Below, piece after piece: positions 1-5,390 of a DNA stretch of 6,293 nucleotides (its first letter is position 1; the number at the start of each line of letters is the position of its first letter). The position numbers and the translations under genes are program-made. The DNA comes from Prevotellaceae bacterium (lineage in GTDB: Bacteria > Bacteroidota > Bacteroidia > Bacteroidales > Bacteroidaceae): positions 1 to 6,293 of the forward strand of contig JAFLUS010000118.1 in the NCBI GenBank assembly GCA_022508685.1, written 5' to 3'. The notes beneath the pieces are model-generated. The model saw only the letters and a program-made list of their open reading frames with translations. It searched no databases and had not been told where the DNA came from.

Positions 1-34
1 ATGTGAGGTTTTATACTAATTTTCAGCGATTTGC

Positions 35-65
35 TTTGTCATATCAAAAAAAGTGCATACCTTTG
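35..65 (+). promoter_or_regulatory. Promoter of rpsA (Bacteroidota housekeeping type)
   Basis: A TTTG at 35-38 is followed by a 19-nt spacer and then TACCTTTG at 58-65. This matches the Bacteroidota primary sigma consensus (-33 TTTG, -7 TAnnTTTG, spacing about 19-21) at every fixed position. Transcription should start around 69-75, giving an rpsA leader of roughly 95 nt. It is the best-matching promoter in the window, as expected for a highly expressed ribosomal protein gene. Positions 1-34 contain nothing else recognisable. Confidence 0.8.
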
Positions 66-74
66 CATGGTTTT

Positions 75-106
75 TGCGGACAAGTGTGTCCGACACACTC
101 GCCGCA
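75..106 (+). promoter_or_regulatory. Structured rpsA leader with two competing hairpins
   Basis: The leader contains two mutually exclusive folds. Fold A pairs 77-82 (CGGACA) with 87-92 (TGTCCG) around a 4-nt loop. Fold B pairs 83-89 (AGTGTGT) with 93-99 (ACACACT) around a 3-nt loop, and can be extended by 75-79 (TGCGG) with 102-106 (CCGCA) across an internal loop. A separate AU-only hairpin (146-152 with 158-164) lies just before the start codon. S1 represses its own synthesis through its mRNA leader in E. coli, so a regulatory role is plausible, but here it is inference from base pairing only. Confidence 0.4.
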
Positions 107-167
107 GGAATCAGCATTATTTACAACATAATGTCTAACAGTATCAATTAAAAACAATTTAATTTTT

Positions 168-1964
168 ATGGAAACAAAGAACATTCAACCGCTGGAAGGT
201 TTCGACTGGGAATCGTTTGAGAACGAAGGTTACTCAAACGCAGAGAAAGCCGAAGCAGTCAAGGCCTACGAGCAAACGCTCAGCAAAGTAGGCGAAAACG
301 ATGTCGTTGACGGCGTAGTCAGCAACATCTCCGACCGCGAAGTAGTCGTTAACATCGGCTACAAGAGCGAAGGTATCATCTCGAAGAACGAATTCCGCTA
401 CAACCCCGAACTGAAAGTGGGTGACACTGTGGAAGTGTACATCGAAAGCCAAGAAGACAAGAAAGGACAACTCGTTCTGTCGCACAAGAAAGCACGCGCA
501 GCCCGCTCATGGGAACGCGTCAATGCCGCTCTCGACAACAACGAAATCGTTAAGGGTTTCGTGAAGTGCCGCACAAAGGGTGGTATGATTGTCGACGTAT
601 TCGGAACCGAAGCATTCTTGCCGGGCAGCCAAATCGACGTGAAACCTATCCGCGACTACGATACATTCGTTGGAAAGACGATGGAGTTCAAGATTGTGAA
701 AATCAATCAAGAGTTCCGCAACGTGGTTGTCAGCCACAAAGCCCTCATCGAGGCAGAATTGGAAGCACAGAAGAAAGAGATTATCAGCCGTCTGGAAAAA
801 GGTCAGATTCTCGAAGGTACTGTCAAGAACATCACTGGCTACGGCGTATTCATCGACCTTGGCGGTGTTGACGGTCTCATCCACATCACAGACCTCTCTT
901 GGGGTCGCGTAAGCGATCCGAAAGAAGTCGTTGAACTCGACCAGAAACTCAACGTCGTTATCCTCGACTTCGACGATGAAAAGAAGCGCATTGCTCTCGG
1001 CTTGAAGCAACTCACTCCGCACCCATGGGATGCCCTCGATGCAAACCTCAAAGTGGGTGACAAGGTACACGGCAAGGTCGTTGTAATGGCAGACTATGGT
1101 GCATTCATCGAAATCGCTCCGGGCGTTGAAGGTCTCATCCACGTGAGCGAAATGAGCTGGAGCGCACACCTCCACAGCGCACAAGACTTCTTGAAGGTAG
1201 GCGACGAAGTTGAGGCAGTCATCCTCACACTCGACCGCGAAGACCGCAAGATGAGCCTCGGCATCAAGCAACTGAAGGACGACCCATGGGAAAACATCGA
1301 AACCAAATACCCCGTAGGAAGCCAGCACACAGCCAAAGTGCGCAACTTCACTAACTTCGGCGTATTCGTTGAAATCGAAGAAGGTGTTGACGGTCTCATC
1401 CACATCAGCGACCTCTCATGGACAAAGAAAATCAAGCATCCGTCAGAGTTCACTCAAATCGGTGCACCCATCGAAGTGCAAGTGCTCGACATCGACAAGG
1501 AAAATCGTCGTCTGTCGCTCGGTCACAAGCAGTTGGAAGAAAATCCATGGAACAACTTTGAAACCATCTTCACTCAAGACAGCGTACACCATGGCAAAAT
1601 CATTGAAGTCCTCGACAAGGGTGCAGTGATTCAGTTGGAGCACGGTGTTGAAGGTTTCGCTACTCCGAAGCACCTCGTTAAGGAAGACGGAAGCCAAGCA
1701 CAACTCGGTGAAGAACTCGACTTCAAGGTGATTGAATTCAACAAGGATGCAAAGCGCATCATCCTCTCTCACAGCCGCATTTTCGAAGATGTTGCACGCG
1801 CTGAAGCACGCGAAGCCAAGAAGGCTGCCGTGGCTGCAAAGAAGGCAACTCGCAAGGAGAAAGAGGCTGCGCCGGTTATCCAGAACAAGGCTGCAAGCAC
1901 AACGCTGGGCGACATCGACGCTCTTGCTGCGCTGAAGGCTAACATGGAAGCCGAGCAAAAATAA
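168..1964 (+). CDS. rpsA: 30S ribosomal protein S1
   Basis: This is ribosomal protein S1, the RNA-binding protein that brings mRNA to the 30S subunit in the cytoplasm. The 598-residue product contains six S1 (OB-fold) repeats at about 43-107, 125-191, 212-280, 297-367, 384-454 and 471-537. Repeats 3-5 carry the family signature GYGVFIDLGGVDGLIH and its variants (YGAFIEIAPGVEGLIH, FGVFVEIEEGVDGLIH). The first two and the sixth are more diverged, as usual in long S1 proteins. Residues 540-598 form an Ala/Lys/Glu-rich tail ending in a Leu/Ala segment. The ATG at 168 follows an A/T-rich stretch with no Shine-Dalgarno, normal for Bacteroidota. Codon use is strongly biased, consistent with high expression. 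Repeats 3 and 5 share an identical 25-bp DNA stretch (864-888 and 1383-1407). The gene has its own promoter at 35-65 and a terminator at 1986-2026. Confidence 0.97.
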   Translation: METKNIQPLEGFDWESFENEGYSNAEKAEAVKAYEQTLSKVGENDVVDGVVSNISDREVVVNIGYKSEGIISKNEFRYNPELKVGDTVEVYIESQEDKKGQLVLSHKKARAARSWERVNAALDNNEIVKGFVKCRTKGGMIVDVFGTEAFLPGSQIDVKPIRDYDTFVGKTMEFKIVKINQEFRNVVVSHKALIEAELEAQKKEIISRLEKGQILEGTVKNITGYGVFIDLGGVDGLIHITDLSWGRVSDPKEVVELDQKLNVVILDFDDEKKRIALGLKQLTPHPWDALDANLKVGDKVHGKVVVMADYGAFIEIAPGVEGLIHVSEMSWSAHLHSAQDFLKVGDEVEAVILTLDREDRKMSLGIKQLKDDPWENIETKYPVGSQHTAKVRNFTNFGVFVEIEEGVDGLIHISDLSWTKKIKHPSEFTQIGAPIEVQVLDIDKENRRLSLGHKQLEENPWNNFETIFTQDSVHHGKIIEVLDKGAVIQLEHGVEGFATPKHLVKEDGSQAQLGEELDFKVIEFNKDAKRIILSHSRIFEDVARAEAREAKKAAVAAKKATRKEKEAAPVIQNKAASTTLGDIDALAALKANMEAEQK

Positions 1965-1985
1965 TTGAACTGACTTTCACATGAT

Positions 1986-2026
1986 AGGATTGCGCGAATT
2001 ACACCGATAATTCGCGCAATTCTTTT
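1986..2026 (+). terminator. Intrinsic terminator after rpsA
   Basis: Positions 1989-2001 and 2008-2020 are perfect 13-bp inverted repeats around a 6-nt loop. The stem extends to 1986/2023 with one G-U pair, making 16 bp. A short T-run (2023-2026) follows. It begins 21 nt after the rpsA stop codon. This is a standard Rho-independent terminator shape, though the U-tract is short, so some read-through into rnz is possible. Confidence 0.8.
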
Positions 2027-2044
2027 ACCAATCATTTGTTGAGC

Positions 2045-2959
2045 ATGGAAAAATTTGAAGTAACTATCCTCGGATGCGGCAGTGCACTCCCCACACGACG
2101 ACACAACGGCAGCGCACAAATCGTGAACGTTCGTGAGAAATATTTTCTCGTGGACTGCGCCGAAGGCACGCAAGTGTTCCTGCGCGAAAACCGCGTGCAC
2201 CTCAATCGCATGAACCACGTGTTCATCAGCCACTTGCATGGCGACCATTGTTTCGGTTTAATGGGACTTATTTCCACCCAAAACCTCCTTGGACGCATTG
2301 CCCCACTTCATATTTATGGTTCCGAAGCCCTCGAATCGCTTTTCCGTCCTCACATCAATTATTTCTGCCCGAACCTCACGTTCGACGTGACGTTCCACCC
2401 CGTAGATACCCATGCCCATGCCGTTGTTTACGAAGACAACAGCCTCACCGTCTACAGCATTCCGCTGAAGCACCGCATCCGCTGCTGCGGCTACCTTTTC
2501 CGCGAAAAGCCGTTGAAACCCCACATGCGGCAAGGTGTGATTCAGCAGTACGACATTCCGACTTGGCAAATCAACAATATTAAAGCAGGAGAAGACTTCA
2601 CGCTCCCCAACGGCGAGGTGGTGCCCAACCATTTGCTCACGACACCAGCCAATCCGCCACGCTCCTATGCCTATTGCTCGGATACACTCTACAACCCCGA
2701 CATCGTACCGATGCTCACCGACGTCAATTTGCTCTATCACGAAGCCACCTATGCCGACGACAATGCCGCATTGGCCACCAAGTATTTCCATTCCACGGCA
2801 CGACAGGCTGCCACTATTGCCCGCGATGCCAACGTCGGCAAACTGCTCATCGGGCATTTTTCACAACGTTACGACGACGAAAACATCCTGTTGCAAGAGG
2901 CACAAACCGTCTTCCCCAACACGATGTTGGCACGCGAACGACTGACCATTCCTGTCTGA
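2045..2959 (+). CDS. rnz: Ribonuclease Z (tRNA 3'-processing endonuclease)
   Basis: This is a short-form (ELAC1-like) RNase Z, a zinc-dependent metallo-beta-lactamase-fold enzyme that cleaves the 3' trailer from precursor tRNAs. The 304-residue length fits the short form. Metal-binding motifs are in the expected order: SHLHGDH (His63, His65, Asp67, His68), a histidine in SIPLKHRI (His143), CSDT (Asp213), HEATY (His232) and GHFSQRY (His271). The N-terminal ILGCGSALPT strand and the HSTARQAA segment are also family-typical. I chose the ATG at 2045 because the family usually begins a few residues before the TILGCGSA strand; an in-frame TTG at 2036 would add only three residues. It lies 80 nt after rpsA, directly behind the rpsA terminator, with no clear promoter of its own. 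Confidence 0.95.
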   Translation: MEKFEVTILGCGSALPTRRHNGSAQIVNVREKYFLVDCAEGTQVFLRENRVHLNRMNHVFISHLHGDHCFGLMGLISTQNLLGRIAPLHIYGSEALESLFRPHINYFCPNLTFDVTFHPVDTHAHAVVYEDNSLTVYSIPLKHRIRCCGYLFREKPLKPHMRQGVIQQYDIPTWQINNIKAGEDFTLPNGEVVPNHLLTTPANPPRSYAYCSDTLYNPDIVPMLTDVNLLYHEATYADDNAALATKYFHSTARQAATIARDANVGKLLIGHFSQRYDDENILLQEAQTVFPNTMLARERLTIPV

Positions 2960-2988
2960 AACGATACGCGATTTTAACAACAAAGCCC

Positions 2989-3039
2989 TCCACAACGGAT
3001 GGAAAAAAAGAAAAATTGTGGATTTTCTGCTTTTTTTTC
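2989..3039 (+). terminator. Possible terminator after rnz
   Basis: TCCACAA at 2989-2995 pairs with TTGTGGA at 3016-3022 around a 20-nt A-rich loop. TTTT and then an eight-T run (3031-3038) follow. The A-rich loop could instead pair with the T-run. The stem is short and the loop long, so this is weaker than the rpsA terminator. It sits 30 nt after the rnz stop codon, where a terminator would be expected. Confidence 0.4.
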
Positions 3040-3047
3040 GACATTTT

Positions 3048-3079
3048 CTTGCAAGAATGAAATAAAAGTCGCAATTTTG
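3048..3079 (+). promoter_or_regulatory. Probable promoter of the small secreted protein gene
   Basis: CAATTTTG at 3072-3079 matches TAnnTTTG except for the first base, and like rpsA it continues CA. CTTG at 3048-3051, 20 nt upstream, is a 3-of-4 match to the -33 TTTG. A start near 3085 would leave a leader of about 70 nt before the chosen ATG at 3156. Confidence 0.5.
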
Positions 3080-3155
3080 CATCTGAAAAGGTGGATTGCG
3101 TCGCCATATTGCCATGACTGCGCATCCCATTCAACGAACTCAAACAGTTGAGCCT

Positions 3156-3467
3156 ATGAAGAAACAAATACTTTTCATCATTATAGCCGCCCTCTTTCTG
3201 TCGGTACCATGCGCAGTGAATGCACAAGACATCCAACGCACCACCATTGAACAAGAACAGAAAGAAGTCAGCATCAATGTGCAAGATGCGACACTCTATA
3301 TCAAAAATGCCGAACATGCCGTAGTAGAAATCTACAACATGGCAGGCGTCAGAGTCATCACCTATCGCATCGACAGCAACAGCAAAACCATTGACCTCAA
3401 TCATTTAGCCAAAGGGTGCTACATCGTGAAAATCGGAAAAGTAGCACGCAAGGTCTATTTAAGATAA
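3156..3467 (+). CDS. Small exported protein with a T9SS-like C-terminal sorting domain
   Basis: The product has 103 residues. Residues 1-23 are a clear signal peptide (MKK, a hydrophobic core, then a cleavage site in CAVNA-QD). Residues about 38-103 resemble the type A sorting domain of T9SS cargo: the VEIYNMAGVRV strand, a TIDLNHLAKGCYIVKIG segment, and a basic end KVARKVYLR. Between them are only about 15 residues, so there is no recognisable cargo domain. I start at the ATG at 3156 because the signal peptide begins there; in-frame ATGs at 3096 and 3114 would bury it behind a 20-residue hydrophilic extension. The alternative is a small Ig-like secreted protein of the DUF3244 type, which has a similar size and strand pattern. 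Function is unknown. It appears to be monocistronic, between a terminator candidate and the hairpin at 3504-3548. Confidence 0.75.
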   Translation: MKKQILFIIIAALFLSVPCAVNAQDIQRTTIEQEQKEVSINVQDATLYIKNAEHAVVEIYNMAGVRVITYRIDSNSKTIDLNHLAKGCYIVKIGKVARKVYLR

Positions 3468-3503
3468 CATAGCAACGACGATAACGCCAATTGCAACCTC
3501 ATC

Positions 3504-3548
3504 ACAACTGACTGCCCGATGCCACACACGACATCAGCAGTCAGTTGT
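3504..3548 (+). terminator. Hairpin terminator after the small secreted protein gene
   Basis: Positions 3504-3515 and 3537-3548 form a perfect 12-bp inverted repeat. An inner 4-bp helix (GATG 3518-3521 with CATC 3532-3535) closes a 10-nt loop. The hairpin starts 36 nt after the stop codon. The downstream sequence is only mildly T-rich, so the terminator call rests on stem quality and position. The rest of the 3468-3664 gap holds only the candidate promoter at 3632. Confidence 0.55.
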
Positions 3549-3631
3549 CGTTATGTTCCACTTCGACCTTCAGCACGCACATTTATCATAAATATACACA
3601 AGAAATACACATAAATTCCATCACGACATTA

Positions 3632-3641
3632 AACCTTTGCA
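3632..3641 (+). promoter_or_regulatory. Candidate -7 element of the sigma-factor operon
   Basis: AACCTTTGCA at 3632-3641 matches TAnnTTTG except at the first base, and shares the TTTGCA end with the other promoters here. No TTTG lies at the expected -33 distance; that region is A/T-rich. The start codon at 3665 would follow a leader of only about 20 nt. The missing -33 box could mean a weak, activated or self-regulated promoter. Confidence 0.4.
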
Positions 3642-3664
3642 CTTCCACTGCGTCATAATCGTAC

Positions 3665-4237
3665 ATGAGCATTCCTAACGAATCCATTCTCATCCAACGC
3701 CTGCACAATCCGGCAACACGTCGACAAGCCTTCGAAGAAGTCGTCACCACCTACGGACAGACGCTCTACTGGCAAATCCGACGAATGGTGACGTACCACG
3801 ACGATGCCGACGACATTCTGCAGAACACCTTCATCAAGGCATGGAGCAACTTGGATTCGTTTCGCGGTGACAGCAAACTGCAAACTTGGCTCTACAAAAT
3901 CGCCTATCGGGAAACACTCACCTTCATCAGCCGGCAGCCCAACCACATTTCCCTTGACACCACTATATTCTCCACCGATGACAACGACGACCCGCTGACG
4001 CTTGCCGGTACACTTCAAAGCGACCCTTACTTCGATGGTGACGAAACCGAAGCCCTCCTGCAATCAGCCGTCGCTGCCCTACCCGCCAAACAACGTGCCG
4101 TTTTCAACATGAAATACTTTCAAGAACTGAAATACGAAGAAATAGCCGACATCACCGGCACCAGCATCGGTGCCCTCAAAGCATCCTATCATTTGGCAGT
4201 CAAGAAAATAGAAGATTTTTTTCATCGCCACGATTAA
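3665..4237 (+). CDS. RNA polymerase sigma factor, sigma-70 family, ECF type
   Basis: This 190-residue protein has the two-domain architecture of extracytoplasmic-function sigma factors, which direct RNA polymerase to a specific set of promoters. Region 2 spans about 22-91 and shows the conserved DDADDILQNTFIKAW helix (46-60) and the promoter-melting segment FRGDSKLQTWLYKIAYRE (66-83). Region 4 spans about 128-186: LPAKQRAVFNMKYFQELKYEEIA followed by the helix-turn-helix GTSIGALKASYHLAVKKI. An acidic linker (about 95-128) joins them, with no region 1 or 3. It is the first gene of a three-gene operon; the next gene begins 51 nt downstream and encodes a small membrane protein, as expected for an anti-sigma factor. 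Target promoters cannot be deduced here. Confidence 0.93.
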   Translation: MSIPNESILIQRLHNPATRRQAFEEVVTTYGQTLYWQIRRMVTYHDDADDILQNTFIKAWSNLDSFRGDSKLQTWLYKIAYRETLTFISRQPNHISLDTTIFSTDDNDDPLTLAGTLQSDPYFDGDETEALLQSAVAALPAKQRAVFNMKYFQELKYEEIADITGTSIGALKASYHLAVKKIEDFFHRHD

Positions 4238-4288
4238 ACTTTTACGACAATCAGCAGTCAAAGCAACAACATAACAACATCCAAACGC

Positions 4289-4648
4289 ATGAAGAATAAA
4301 CCGAACATCGAGCAGATGAGTAAGCGAACACCGTTCACCACCCCCGACGGCTACTTCGACCAACTCACTCAACGCATCATGCAGCAACTGCCGCAATCCG
4401 CACCAGAACGTCCAACCTCCCGTCGGCGCATCATCTGGTTCTTCACCACAGCCGCGGCAGCATGCATCGTCGGCGCCCTCTTCTTCATCAACTTCACCCC
4501 GAAGTCCGATTCGGTGCAACCGGCACCACCCTACATCGCCACTGGTCCTGAAGACCTCTACGATGAGCAGTTCAGCCAAGAGGCACTCAACTATGCCCTT
4601 GTCGACAACAGCGACATTTACTATTACCTGTCCGGAGCAGACATGTAA
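4289..4648 (+). CDS. Single-pass membrane protein, candidate anti-sigma factor
   Basis: The 119-residue product has a hydrophilic N-terminus (1-47), one transmembrane helix (about 48-68, after three arginines RRR at 45-47, hence N-terminus inside), and an acidic, Tyr-rich tail (69-119) expected in the periplasm. The segment RTPFTTPDGYFDQLTQRIMQ (13-32) resembles a PF-x-x-P-x-GYF-then-helix motif that I recall from small Bacteroidota membrane proteins encoded next to ECF sigma factors. I infer that this cytoplasmic part could bind the sigma factor. There is no zinc-binding HxxxCxxC anti-sigma motif, so it is not a ZAS-type protein. It lies 51 nt after the sigma gene and 27 nt before the secreted protein gene. 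Direct evidence for anti-sigma activity is absent; an accessory membrane protein is the alternative. Confidence 0.65.
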   Translation: MKNKPNIEQMSKRTPFTTPDGYFDQLTQRIMQQLPQSAPERPTSRRRIIWFFTTAAAACIVGALFFINFTPKSDSVQPAPPYIATGPEDLYDEQFSQEALNYALVDNSDIYYYLSGADM

Positions 4649-4675
4649 ACCATCCCTATTTTAAACTTTACACGT

Positions 4676-5155
4676 ATGAAAAAGCAGATTCTGACCACCC
4701 TCCTCCTTGTCTTTGCCCTCACCATGACAGCACAAGACAAGAACCACAACGAACATCGCCGCCAGTTCTCACCTGAACATTTCCGCAAAGAGTTGGAAAC
4801 CTTCGTCACACGTGAAGCAAAACTCACTGAAAGCGAAGCCGCAAAATTCTATCCGCTCCTCCACGAAATGATGGCAAAGCAACGGCACAACAACAACGAA
4901 GCACGCAAACTGATGCAGAGTTGCAACGACAACACCACCGATGCAGACTATGCCAAAGTGATTGACAAATGCTGTTCGCTCGACATCGAGAACAAAACCA
5001 TCGAAAAGGAGTATTACAAAAAGTTCAACACTGTACTCAGTTGGAAGAAAATCCACAGTGTACGCATCGCATTGTTCAAATTCAACATGCACGCTCTCAA
5101 GCGATTTTCTCCACCACGCGAAGGCGAACGTCCTCGTCCACCACACAACAACTAA
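4676..5155 (+). CDS. Exported helical protein, Spy/CpxP/CnrX-like periplasmic sensor or chaperone
   Basis: The 159-residue precursor starts with a signal peptide (1-19, MKKQILTTLLLVFALTMTA, cleavage before QD). The mature part is strongly charged and almost entirely helical. It contains KLTESEAAKFYPLLHEMMAK (49-68), a pattern typical of Bacteroidota relatives of the Spy/CpxP/ZraP/CnrX group, whose members are small periplasmic helical hairpins that sense metals or envelope stress or act as chaperones. Three cysteines (83, 99, 100) and eight mature-part histidines (24, 27, 35, 63, 71, 127, 139, 157) are present. The C-terminus (145-159) is a Pro/Arg-rich tail. As third gene of the operon, 27 nt after the candidate anti-sigma gene, it could be the periplasmic signal input. 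Family assignment is by pattern and context, not by a strong motif. Confidence 0.6.
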   Translation: MKKQILTTLLLVFALTMTAQDKNHNEHRRQFSPEHFRKELETFVTREAKLTESEAAKFYPLLHEMMAKQRHNNNEARKLMQSCNDNTTDADYAKVIDKCCSLDIENKTIEKEYYKKFNTVLSWKKIHSVRIALFKFNMHALKRFSPPREGERPRPPHNN

Positions 5156-5200
5156 TCTACGCGACACATATCATATAGCCTAACACAAACGACAAACACT

Positions 5201-5264
5201 ACATTACAATGGAGAAACCTCCCCGCAGATATGGTTCTGCGAGGAGGTTTCTCCATTGTAATGT
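5201..5264 (+). terminator. Very long near-perfect hairpin closing the sigma operon
   Basis: Positions 5201-5222 and 5243-5264 form a perfect 22-bp inverted repeat. After one C-A mismatch (5223/5242) the helix continues for 6 bp (5224-5229 with 5236-5241) and closes on a 6-nt loop (5230-5235). It begins 46 nt after the last stop codon of the operon. No T-run follows on either strand, so it is not a textbook intrinsic terminator. It may stop transcription, protect the 3' end, or be an RNase III site or a small structured RNA. I list it as a terminator because of its position. Confidence 0.55.
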
Positions 5265-5360
5265 TCCGTAACAGAGAATAATTCAACACTACGAAGAGGA
5301 ATAAAAAAGGCTGAGACGTCCTTTACAAAAAAAAAATCACCGCCTTTCGAGAAAAATTAC

Positions 5361-5368
5361 TACCTTTG
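5361..5368 (+). promoter_or_regulatory. Probable -7 element of the fbp promoter
   Basis: TACCTTTG at 5361-5368 is identical to the rpsA -7 element, including the following CA. There is no clear TTTG 19-21 nt upstream; the nearest similar motif, TTTC at about 5344-5347, is too close. Transcription would start near 5374, leaving a leader of under 20 nt before the fbp ATG at 5391. Confidence 0.55.
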
Positions 5369-5390
5369 CAACAAATATTCAAACGGACGC

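Noticed and set aside
67..138. 23-codon ORF beginning at the ATG at 67
   Set aside because: Its ATG overlaps the end of the -7 region and lies at or upstream of the predicted transcription start, so it is probably not in the mRNA.
507..1403. 298-residue open frame on the minus strand inside rpsA
   Set aside because: It is antisense to a clearly coding, strongly codon-biased gene; the frame stays open because of that bias. Its translation has no recognisable domain and mirrors the S1 repeats.
2036..2044. Upstream TTG start for rnz
   Set aside because: It adds only three residues. The ATG at 2045 is a better start codon and fits the usual N-terminus of the family.
2258..2857. 199-residue minus-strand open frame inside rnz
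   Set aside because: Antisense shadow of the RNase Z gene, whose catalytic motifs fix the + strand frame; no promoter or domain supports it.
3096..3155. Earlier in-frame ATGs (3096, 3114) for the small secreted protein
   Set aside because: They would place 20 or 14 hydrophilic residues before a textbook MKK signal peptide that starts at 3156.
5306..5323. Small inverted repeat AAAGG / CCTTT flanked by A-runs before fbp, terminator-like on the minus strand
   Set aside because: Only 5 bp of stem with a 8-nt loop, and there is no minus-strand gene for it to terminate; likely chance in A-rich sequence.
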